Assembly (NCBI GenBank): GCA_002082585.1 | Contig: CP020563.1 | Coordinates: forward strand, 1 to 64,000 | Source of the DNA: Kitasatospora albolonga | Lineage (GTDB): Bacteria > Actinomycetota > Actinomycetes > Streptomycetales > Streptomycetaceae | Direction of reading: 5' to 3' | Length of the DNA stretch: 64,000 bases | Shown here: one piece after another, positions 18,755 through 25,888 of the stretch | Numbering within the stretch: the first letter of the stretch is position 1 | Layout of the letters: each line of letters opens with the position of its first letter | Translations under genes and position numbers: made by a program | Notes under the pieces: model-generated | Seen by the model: only the letters and a program-made list of their open reading frames with translations | What the model was told of the DNA's origin: nothing | The model's database searches: none

Positions 18755-19636
18755 CTACACGTGCCGCACCGTACTCAGGGCCGCCCGCGGCCGCGTCTGT
18801 ACGGCGGTGCCGTCGAGGGTCCAGTGGGAGTCGGGGGTCCGGTCGAGCGCGGCGTACACCTGGGCGGCGACGTCCTCGTGGCGCACCGGGCGTACGGGGC
18901 GGGCGCCCGGTGTGATGTCCGGGCCCGAACAGGCCAGCCACGCCGTGCGTTCGGCCTCGCTCGCCCCGCCGTGGCCGCCCTCGTCCCGGTGCCCGTGGTC
19001 GGTGACGACGAGGACGGTCCAGAGCTCCCCGTCGTACGCCGGGCGGGCGCGCAGGGCAGCCAGGAGACGGCCGAGGCGGCGGTCGGCCGTAGCGATGGCC
19101 TGCTCGTACGCGGTGCCGCAGCCGAGGTGGTGGGCGGTCTCGTCGGGGGCGCCGAGGTAGACGAAGGAGGCTTCGGGGTCCTCGCCGGTCAGTACGGCGA
19201 CGGCGTCGCGCACGGTCGCCTCGTCCGCGTCCTCCCACGCCTGCGGGGTGTCGGCGGCCGGGGCGTGGTGGGTGAGGCGGGTGGGGCGGCGGAACATCGG
19301 ACCGCCGTCGGCCACGGTGACCAGGGGTTCCCAGGCCGCCGCGACATAGGTGCGGCGGCCGTCCTGGCGGGCCAGGCGGGTGGTGAAGTCCGGGAAGACG
19401 CCGAGGCGGTGGCCGCTGAAGTCGTTGGACCACACGGCGTGTTTGGTGACGCGTACGCCGGTGGCGATCGTGGCCCAGCACGGGCCGGACATGGTGGGGG
19501 TGGTCTCGTCGATCGTGACGGGGGCCAGGAATCCGGCGTCGGCGACCGTGTCGAGGTGCGGGGTGGGGACACGGCCGAGCGTGTCGAGGCGTACGCCGTC
19601 GATGCCGACGACGAGCACACGGCGGGCACGGGACAT
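18755..19636 (-). CDS. Alkaline-phosphatase-superfamily phosphodiesterase/phosphatase
   Basis: 293 residues of the type I phosphodiesterase/nucleotide pyrophosphatase branch: VLVVGIDGVRLDTL (metal Asp), ETTPTMSGPCWATIATG (nucleophile Thr region), TPHLDTVADAG, GAPDETAHHLG and VVTDHGHRDEGGHGG (metal Asp-His). No signal peptide, so probably cytoplasmic. It ends the minus-strand operon that holds the sugar transporter, so the likely substrate is a phosphorylated or sulfated sugar intermediate; the Cys/Ser formylglycine motif of sulfatases is absent. ATG at 19636 was chosen because GGAAGG lies upstream; a longer start would overlap the upstream gene. Confidence 0.75.
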   Translation of the reverse strand: MSRARRVLVVGIDGVRLDTLGRVPTPHLDTVADAGFLAPVTIDETTPTMSGPCWATIATGVRVTKHAVWSNDFSGHRLGVFPDFTTRLARQDGRRTYVAAAWEPLVTVADGGPMFRRPTRLTHHAPAADTPQAWEDADEATVRDAVAVLTGEDPEASFVYLGAPDETAHHLGCGTAYEQAIATADRRLGRLLAALRARPAYDGELWTVLVVTDHGHRDEGGHGGASEAERTAWLACSGPDITPGARPVRPVRHEDVAAQVYAALDRTPDSHWTLDGTAVQTRPRAALSTVRHV

Positions 19637-19683
19637 GGCGGGCCTTCCGGGGAGCTGTGCGGAGGTACGGATACGGGTACGGG

Positions 19684-20718
19684 TCACGCCTGCTGGTGGA
19701 GGGTACGGGGGTCCACCGCGTGGGCGAACGGCAGCCCCTGCGCGTACCGTTCGAGCTCGTCGACCGCCGCGTCGGCCAGGCGGTGGAGCTCGCCGCCCTG
19801 GGAGCCGGCGATGTGCGGGGTGAGCAGGACGTTGGGCAGTTCGTACAACGGCGAGTCGGTGGGCAGCACTTCGGGGTCCGTGTGGTCGAGTACGGCGTCG
19901 ATGCGGCCGGTGACCAGTTCCTTGACCAGTGCGTCGGTCTCGACCAGTGAGCCGCGTGCCGTGTTGATGAGCGTCGCGCCGTCCCGCATGAGGGCGAGCC
20001 GCCCGGCGTCGAACAGGTGGCGGGTCTGCGGGAGTTCGGGGGCGTGGATCGTGACGACGTCGCTCTGCCGGGCGAGGGTGTCCAGGTCGGTGCGCTCGGC
20101 GCCGAGGGCCTGTGCGCTCTCCTCGTCCAGGTACGGGTCGTGCACCAGGAGGCGCAGGTCGAAGGGGCGCAGCAGCTCCGCGACCCTGCGGCCGATGCGG
20201 GAGGCACCCACGATCCCCACCGTGCGGCGGTAGTTGCCGATGGCCGGGAAGGCGGTGAGCAGGTTGACCCGGCTGCGGGACTCCCGGTAGAGGCGGGCGC
20301 TCTCCAGGACGTTCTTGTTGGCGAAGAGGATCGCCGCGACCGTGTACTCCGCGACCGGGAGGGCGTTGGCGGTGGCGGCCGTGGAGACGGTGATGCCCCG
20401 GTCCCAGACGTCCTGGGTGATGTGGTGCTTCACGGAGCCCGCCGCGTGCACGACGGTCCGCAGGCGGGGCATGGCCTCCAGGGCGCAGGCGTCCAGGGGC
20501 GGGCAGCCCCAGCCGGTAAAGAGGGCCTCGGCCTCGCTCAGTGCGGCGCGCTGGGCCGGGTCGTCGGCGCCGAAGTCGGTGACGAGCAGGGCGGGTTGCA
20601 CCTCCGCGACCCGGGCGAGGCGGTCCAGGGCCGCCGGGCGGAGGATCGCGTCGCGGGTCTCCCCGCTCATCGCCAGGACGGTACGGGGGCGACGGGACGC
20701 GTGGGCGGGGCGGTTCAC
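19684..20718 (-). CDS. D-2-hydroxyacid dehydrogenase family protein
   Basis: 344-residue NAD(P)-dependent dehydrogenase. The substrate lid has VVHAAGSVKHHI, the Rossmann fold has VGIVGASRIGRRVAELL, and the catalytic Arg, Glu and His lie in INTARGSLVETDAL, HTDPEVLPTDSPLY and LLTPHIAGSQGG. Probable role is reduction of a keto acid from uronic acid breakdown, by context only. GTG at 20718 overlaps the stop of the upstream permease (GTGA), showing translational coupling in the operon SBP-permease-permease-dehydrogenase-phosphatase. Confidence 0.8.
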   Translation of the reverse strand: MNRPAHASRRPRTVLAMSGETRDAILRPAALDRLARVAEVQPALLVTDFGADDPAQRAALSEAEALFTGWGCPPLDACALEAMPRLRTVVHAAGSVKHHITQDVWDRGITVSTAATANALPVAEYTVAAILFANKNVLESARLYRESRSRVNLLTAFPAIGNYRRTVGIVGASRIGRRVAELLRPFDLRLLVHDPYLDEESAQALGAERTDLDTLARQSDVVTIHAPELPQTRHLFDAGRLALMRDGATLINTARGSLVETDALVKELVTGRIDAVLDHTDPEVLPTDSPLYELPNVLLTPHIAGSQGGELHRLADAAVDELERYAQGLPFAHAVDPRTLHQQA

Positions 20719-21644
20719 TTGACGGCTCCTGCGGTGAGGCCCGAGCGCCAGAAGCGCTGGAGGCAGAGGAAGGCGACGATCAGCGGGACGACGGCGACCA
20801 GCGAGCCGATGATGACCAGGGGGTACAGCTCGGGCTGCTGGTAGACGTTCTGGTTCCACATGAACAGGCCGAGGTTGACGGGGTAGAGGCGCTCGTCGTT
20901 GAGCATCATCAACGCACCGTAGAAGTTGTTCCAGTTGGCGGTGAACGAGAACAGGAAGATGGTCACGAAGCCGGGTGCGAGCATCGGCAGGGCGACCTTG
21001 GTGAAGGTCTGGAGCTCCCCAGCCCCGTCGACCCGGGCGGCTTCCAGGACCTCGCCCGGCACGTACCCCTCGGAGAAGACCCGGGCCAGATAGACGCCGA
21101 ACGGGTTGACGAGGCTGGGGATCAGGACGGCCCAGTAGGTGTCGACGAGGCCGAGCCGTGAGGCCATCAGGTACAGCGGCAGCTGGACGACGGTGGAGGG
21201 GATGAGGACGCCGACGAGGACGACGCCGAACAGCTTCTCCTTGCCCCGGAAGGCGTACTTGTCGAAGGCGTAGCCGCAGGCGACGGAGACCAGGGTGGAG
21301 AGGACGGCCGCGACGAGCGTGTAGAGGAGGCTGTTGAGCAGCCAGCGGCCGTACAGCCCGTCGTTGTACGCGAAGAGGGCGTCGAGGTTGGACAGGAGGT
21401 GGAAGTCGCCGAGGCTGAAGGGGTTGGTCGCGAAGAGGTCGCGGTAGTTCTTGGTGGCGGCGATGAGCAGCCAGGTCAGCGGCATGAGGGTGTAGACGGC
21501 GACGACGGCGAGTACGCCGTTGACCATGACCCGTGAGGTGAGGCCCCGGGTGCGCCGGGCGGGCGGGGGCGAGGGGCGGCGTCCGGTGCCGGGGCGTGGC
21601 GTGGGGGCCGGTGGTGCGTCGGGGGTGGCTGTCTGGGTGCTCAT
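20715..21644 (-). CDS. Sugar ABC transporter permease (MalG-like)
   Basis: 309-residue CUT1-family inner permease with six predicted membrane segments (for example VMVNGVLAVVAVYTLMPLTW near the N-terminus). The EAA loop reads EVLEAARVDGAGELQTFTKV, the ATPase contact. The first 35 residues are Pro/Arg/Ala-rich and cytoplasmic. ATGA overlap with the gene before it and GTGA overlap with the gene after it show tight coupling. No ATPase gene is present here; Streptomyces CUT1 systems usually share the MsiK ATPase encoded elsewhere. Confidence 0.88.
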   Translation of the reverse strand: MSTQTATPDAPPAPTPRPGTGRRPSPPPARRTRGLTSRVMVNGVLAVVAVYTLMPLTWLLIAATKNYRDLFATNPFSLGDFHLLSNLDALFAYNDGLYGRWLLNSLLYTLVAAVLSTLVSVACGYAFDKYAFRGKEKLFGVVLVGVLIPSTVVQLPLYLMASRLGLVDTYWAVLIPSLVNPFGVYLARVFSEGYVPGEVLEAARVDGAGELQTFTKVALPMLAPGFVTIFLFSFTANWNNFYGALMMLNDERLYPVNLGLFMWNQNVYQQPELYPLVIIGSLVAVVPLIVAFLCLQRFWRSGLTAGAVK

Positions 21645-22621
21645 GATGCCTTCCACCGGTTGCCGAGCTTGGTGACGACGAAGGACAGCAGGCCGGCGAC
21701 GAGGGCGAGCAGCAGGGAGCTCGCGGCGGCCAGGCCGTAGTCGTGGCCCTTGAAGGCCGCGGTGTAGATGAACATGGTCGGCGACCAGTCCTCGCCCATG
21801 GTGTTGGCGCGGAGCTGGACGAGTTTGGGGGCGTCGAAGAGCTGGATGGCGCCGACGCAGGTGAAGAGGAGGGTGAGGACGACCGTGGGCCGGATCATGG
21901 GGACCTTGATCTGGAACGCGGTGCGCAGGGCGCCGGAGCCGTCGACGGTCGCGGCCTCCAGGACCTCGCGCGGGACCGCCTGGAGCCCCGCGTAGAAGAT
22001 GATCATGTTGTAGCCGGTCCACTGCCAGGCGGAGATGTTGACGACGGAGTAGATCGCCTCGTCCTGGCCGAAGAAGTTCCAGTTCGCGCCGAGTGTGTCG
22101 AGCACTTCGGTGATCGGGCTGAGCCCCGGGGTGTAGAGGTAGAGCCAGATGAGCGAGGCGATCAGCCCCGGCACCGCGTGCGGCAGGAAGTAGGCGATCT
22201 GGAAGAAGCGGCGGGCCCGGGCCATGGTCGAGTCGACGAGCAGGGCGAGGATGAGCGCGCCGCCGACCATGGCGGGGATGTAGAGCACGCAGTAGAGGGC
22301 GATGTTTCCGAACGAGCGGAGGAACGCCTCGTCGCCGAGGGCTTCGGCGAAGTTGCCGAACCCGGCGAAGACCCGCTCGGTGCCGCCGAATCCGAGGCCG
22401 GAAGACTCCTCGCGGAAGAGGCTCATCCAGGCCGCGTAGAGCATCGGCAGGACGGTGACGGCGGTGAAGAGGGCGAAGAACGGCACCATGAACAGGGCCA
22501 CGGCCCGGCGCTGTCCGCGCCGGGCGCCCGGGCCCCCGGGGGTGCGGGGGCCTTCCGCTCCGGCGGGGCCGTCGGCCGGGGGTGGAGGGGTCTTGGCCGG
22601 CCGGGTGAGGGGGGCTGCCAC
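21641..22621 (-). CDS. Sugar ABC transporter permease (MalF-like)
   Basis: 326-residue partner permease: VALFMVPFFALFTAVTVLPM (first membrane segment), FAGFGNFAEAL, and the EAA loop EVLEAATVDGSGALRTAFQI. GTG at 22621 was preferred because AAGGAG lies 6 nt upstream; an in-frame ATG at 22762 would add a Pro/Ala-rich stretch inside a repeat-rich region. It starts about 275 bp after the binding-protein gene, a gap filled by GC-rich repeats. Confidence 0.87.
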   Translation of the reverse strand: MAAPLTRPAKTPPPPADGPAGAEGPRTPGGPGARRGQRRAVALFMVPFFALFTAVTVLPMLYAAWMSLFREESSGLGFGGTERVFAGFGNFAEALGDEAFLRSFGNIALYCVLYIPAMVGGALILALLVDSTMARARRFFQIAYFLPHAVPGLIASLIWLYLYTPGLSPITEVLDTLGANWNFFGQDEAIYSVVNISAWQWTGYNMIIFYAGLQAVPREVLEAATVDGSGALRTAFQIKVPMIRPTVVLTLLFTCVGAIQLFDAPKLVQLRANTMGEDWSPTMFIYTAAFKGHDYGLAAASSLLLALVAGLLSFVVTKLGNRWKAS

Positions 22622-22689
22622 CTGGTGCTCCTTCGGCAGGTTGGACGGGAGGGGAGAGGCGGGCGCCCGGGGTGGGGCGGTGAGGGGGC

Positions 22690-22897
22690 GGGCGGTGAGG
22701 GGGCGGGCGTCTGCGGGCCCCTGTCGCGCGCCCGCCGCCGGGTGAGTGCCGGGCAGGCGCACGGACGGATGCCGGGTGCCGGGCGGGTAGGCGCAGGACG
22801 GATGCCAGGCGGCGGGCGGGTAGGCGCCGGGCAGGCGAGCGCCGTACGGGCGCCGGGTCTTGGGCGCCGGGCGGGCGTCCGGCAGGCGGGCGCCGGG
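22690..22897 (-). repeat. GC-rich degenerate repeats within the transporter operon
   Basis: Between the binding protein and the first permease, units such as gccgggcgggtaggcgc and ggacggatgcc recur several times with small changes. Their arms can pair into GC-rich stems. In this position they could stabilise the binding-protein mRNA 3' end or lower permease expression. Confidence 0.5.
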
Positions 22898-24205
22898 CTA
22901 CTGGGCGAGCTTCAGGCCGCGGTCGGTTACCGCCTTCTCGCCCCTCGCCTGTCCGGCGCTCAGCATCTTGGTGTGGTCTCCCCCGGCCGCCATCTGCGCC
23001 GAGGTGACCTGCTGCTGGACCGGGCCCCAGGTCCAGCCGGGCACGATGGTGGCGGCGGCCTCGCCTGCGAGCTGGTAGACGTCCTGGCCGCCGAAGTAGG
23101 AGCCGTCGAACTCCTTGGCCGCGGCGGAGCGCATGCCCTCGTTGGCGGGCAGGGCGCTGCTGGGGGTCTTGAGGGAGCTGAGGCGGGCGGTCATGGCCTC
23201 GGGGTCGGTGGTGACCCACTTGATGAACCGGGCCGCCGCTTCGGTGTGCTTGCTGCCCTTGGGGACGATGTAGGAGGTGCCGCCGTACATGCCGGTGCTC
23301 GGTGTGCCGTCCCAGGTGGGTAGCGGGGCTATGCCCCACTTGCCCTTGCTGTCGGGGTAGCTGACGGGGAAGTTCCCCGCGCTCCAGGCGGCGCCGATGA
23401 TGGTGGCGACCTTGCCGGTGGCGCGTTCCTTGGTCTCGCCCTCGCCCCAGAGCGGGGTCTCGGAGGCGAGGCCGTCCTTGAGGAGGCCGTCCCAGTAGGC
23501 GGCGACCTTCCGGGAGTCGGGGTCGTCGATGTTCACCTTCCAGGCGTCGCCCTCGGTGCCGTACCACTGGGCGCCGGCCTGCCAGGCGAGGCCGGACAGG
23601 AGGGCGGGGTCGCCGCCGCCGAAGTTGGTGATGGTGAGGTCCGGGTCGCCCTGCTGGATCTTCTCGGCGGCCTTGCGGTACTCGGCCCAGGTGGTGGGCA
23701 CCTCGACGCCGTACTTCTTGAAGAGGTCCTTGCGGTAGTAGAGCTGGATGGGGGTCACGTCGAAGGGGACCGCCCAGGTGGAGCCGCCGAGGTTGACGAG
23801 GGACTGCACCGCCTCGGGGAACTCCTTCTTCACCAGGTCGCCGGAGCTCGCGGTGAGGTTCTCGAGGTTGCCCTCGCTGGCGTACTCGGGGAGGGCGGAG
23901 TAGTCCATGGTGGCGATGTCGGGGGCGTTGCCGCCCTTGACCGCGTTCGAGAGCTTGGTGACGCCCTCGGGGCCCGCCGGGACGAGCGAGAACTTCACCT
24001 TGATGCCGGACTGCGTCTCGTTGAACGCCTCGGCCGTCTCCTTGGCGCCCGCGGTGGCCGACCAGAACGTGAGCGTGACGGGCTTGCCGTCGCCGGGGCC
24101 CGACGCGTCCGGGCCCGAGCCGCCGCCGCAGGCGGTGGCGAGCAGGGCCAGTGAGGCGGCGGACGCGGCGAGGGCGAGGCGGGTGGTGCGGTTCGTACAG
24201 GGCAT
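22898..24205 (-). CDS. Sugar ABC transporter substrate-binding lipoprotein
   Basis: 435-residue CUT1-family (SBP_bac_1) binding protein. Lipoprotein signal peptide with lipobox LLATAC-GG (Cys about residue 26), followed by VTLTFWSATAGAKETAEAFN, APDIATMDYSAL and WAVPFDVTPIQLYYRKDLF. It would present an oligosaccharide to the two permeases. With the PL8 lyase in the locus, the natural ligand is probably an unsaturated glycosaminoglycan disaccharide; this is inference. First gene of the minus-strand operon. Confidence 0.9.
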   Translation of the reverse strand: MPCTNRTTRLALAASAASLALLATACGGGSGPDASGPGDGKPVTLTFWSATAGAKETAEAFNETQSGIKVKFSLVPAGPEGVTKLSNAVKGGNAPDIATMDYSALPEYASEGNLENLTASSGDLVKKEFPEAVQSLVNLGGSTWAVPFDVTPIQLYYRKDLFKKYGVEVPTTWAEYRKAAEKIQQGDPDLTITNFGGGDPALLSGLAWQAGAQWYGTEGDAWKVNIDDPDSRKVAAYWDGLLKDGLASETPLWGEGETKERATGKVATIIGAAWSAGNFPVSYPDSKGKWGIAPLPTWDGTPSTGMYGGTSYIVPKGSKHTEAAARFIKWVTTDPEAMTARLSSLKTPSSALPANEGMRSAAAKEFDGSYFGGQDVYQLAGEAAATIVPGWTWGPVQQQVTSAQMAAGGDHTKMLSAGQARGEKAVTDRGLKLAQ

Positions 24206-24273
24206 GGCCGGCTCCTACGGGACCTCGGGCTGCGGGAGATGAGGCGAACGGCACACATCATTTTGCGCAGAAC

Positions 24274-24317
24274 CGATCACCGTCAAGAGCAAATGACCAA
24301 TTCAATCGAATCGATCA
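24274..24317. promoter_or_regulatory. Operator-like CGATCA boxes upstream of the transporter operon
   Basis: Two CGATCA hexamers in the same orientation at 24274-24279 and 24312-24317, in an AT-richer 220-bp gap before the binding-protein gene (24206-24425). Three more copies occur at 25623, 25721 and 25730 in front of the lyase. The hexamer should be rare in such GC-rich DNA. Confidence 0.45.
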
Positions 24318-24425
24318 TCGCGCGATGGCCGGGAGGGCCGGGGTCTCGGTGCGTCGGAGCGCGCGAAAACCCTTGTCCGCAGGGCCTGTTGGCCTTGAAG
24401 CAGCGTCCCCGAGGGGCGCATCGCG

Positions 24426-25529
24426 TCAGGGGCGGGCAGCGGCGGCTCCGCATGAGACCCTCACCCTCAGCGTGGGCAGGATGTCGAGGTGGCGGCGGGC
24501 GGCGGACCCCTCGCCGGGCGCGCCCAGCCGGGAGAGCAGGAGCTTCGCCGCCGCCGCGCCGACCGCGTGCTTGTCCGGTGCCACGGCGGTGAGCGGCAGA
24601 TCGGCCAGGCCCGCCACCTCGTCGTCGTACGCGATCACCGCGAGGTCCTCCGGCACCCGGACGCCCCGGGCCTGGAGGCGCGGGATGAGCACGATGGCGT
24701 CCGCGTCGCTGTGCACGATCGCGGCGGTGACGTCGCCGCTCGCCACGCCCTCGCACAGGTACTCCAGCGTCCGCTCGAAACGGTCGGTCTCGGAGCGCGA
24801 CGGGGCGTCCTGAAGGGGCGACGGGGCGACGGGGCTCAGCCCCAGGGCCTCGACGGCCGCCGTGTAACCGGCCCTGAGCCGGGGGGCGGTGGGGCTCTCC
24901 TGGACGGCGAGGGCGATGGACCGGTGGCCGAGCCCGGCGAGGTGCGCCACCGCCTCGGCGGCCCCGTGCGCATGGTCGGAGCGGACCCGGTCCAGGCCCG
25001 CCACCGGGTGGCCGAGGGGGCCCCAGCGCTCCACCAGGACGACCGGGGTCTCCTGTTCGGCCACCCACAGCCCCTCCCCCGGCTCCGGCCGGCCGCGCTC
25101 CCAGCTCGGCGTCAGGAGAAGGCCGTCGGCGCCGGTGGAGAGCAGGCGGCGGGCCTGGGCGGCGTCCTCGTCGGGGAGGTAGTGGGAGAGCCCGATGGTC
25201 AGCCGGGCACCGGCGGCCTCCACCGTCTCCCGGGCGCCGCGCACGACGTCCGCGTAGTAGTACTCGGTGGTCGGGACGACCATGCCCACCACCAGGCCCT
25301 CGGCGGAGGGCGCGGCGGGGGCGGGGGCGGGGCCGGGCGAACCGGAGGGCCAGACCACGGCCCCGTGCATCCGCTGCACCAGCCCCTGGGCGGCGAGCGC
25401 CTCGACGTCCCGGCGCAGGGTGACCGCGGACATGCCGAGCTCCTCGGCGAGTTCGGCGACGCGGAGGCTGCCCCGTTCGCGGACGAGCTGGAGCACCCGC
25501 TCGTGGCGCTGGTCGACGTGGAGTCGCAT
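24426..25529 (-). CDS. Transcriptional regulator: DeoR-type HTH fused to LacI-type ligand domain
   Basis: 367 residues. Residues 1-60 are a DeoR winged helix (RHERVLQLVRERGSLRVAEL, ELGMSAVTLRRDVEALAAQG). Residues 85-360 are a periplasmic-binding-protein-like sensor of the LacI/GalR sort: VVGMVVPTTEYYYADVVRGA, GLGHRSIALAV, VIAYDDEVAGLADLPLTAV. DeoR proteins normally carry a DeoRC isomerase-like sensor, so this is a chimeric architecture, known in some Streptomyces sugar regulators. It sits between the transporter and the lyase and is the obvious controller of the locus. ATG at 25529 has AGGGGGA upstream. Confidence 0.82.
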   Translation of the reverse strand: MRLHVDQRHERVLQLVRERGSLRVAELAEELGMSAVTLRRDVEALAAQGLVQRMHGAVVWPSGSPGPAPAPAAPSAEGLVVGMVVPTTEYYYADVVRGARETVEAAGARLTIGLSHYLPDEDAAQARRLLSTGADGLLLTPSWERGRPEPGEGLWVAEQETPVVLVERWGPLGHPVAGLDRVRSDHAHGAAEAVAHLAGLGHRSIALAVQESPTAPRLRAGYTAAVEALGLSPVAPSPLQDAPSRSETDRFERTLEYLCEGVASGDVTAAIVHSDADAIVLIPRLQARGVRVPEDLAVIAYDDEVAGLADLPLTAVAPDKHAVGAAAAKLLLSRLGAPGEGSAARRHLDILPTLRVRVSCGAAAARP

Positions 25530-25622
25530 GGTTCCCCCTGGTCTCGGAGACGGCTGTGGCCGTGGGGCCGGAGGCGGGGACAGGGGCCCGTGACACCTCC
25601 GTACGGCACCCCTCAACCATAT

Positions 25623-25735
25623 CGATCACATCCGCTCGAAACGATCCCACCGGCGGTTCTGCCTGCGCGGCGAAGGTACGGGCCGGGTCGGCCGGGTTGG
25701 CGCCTACACCCCCACTGAAGCGATCAACACGATCA
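25623..25735 (+). promoter_or_regulatory. Lyase/regulator intergenic region with CGATCA and GCTCGAAAC boxes
   Basis: The 359-bp gap 25530-25888 between the divergent regulator and lyase genes holds CGATCA at 25623-25628, 25721-25726 and 25730-25735. It also holds gctcgaaac at 25634-25642, the same 9-mer as in the SIS promoter (16828-16836). No clear -10/-35 pair was found. Confidence 0.45.
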
Positions 25736-25888
25736 ATTCGGCCAAAGTTATTGAGCGGATTACCGGACGGCTGTTAGAAAGTGCCTGCCCGCTCAGAACA
25801 GTCGGTCCAGGGATCTGGTCAGCGCCCGGCGCATCACCCCCGGCGCACCGGTTCCGCCGGAAACGAGACACCCGACCCGGAGCTCCCC

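Noticed and set aside
20715..24254. A single 1179-codon protein covering the transporter operon
   Set aside because: Only the last 309 codons match a protein (MalG-like permease with its own ATG). The rest is out of frame with the MalF-like permease and binding-protein genes.
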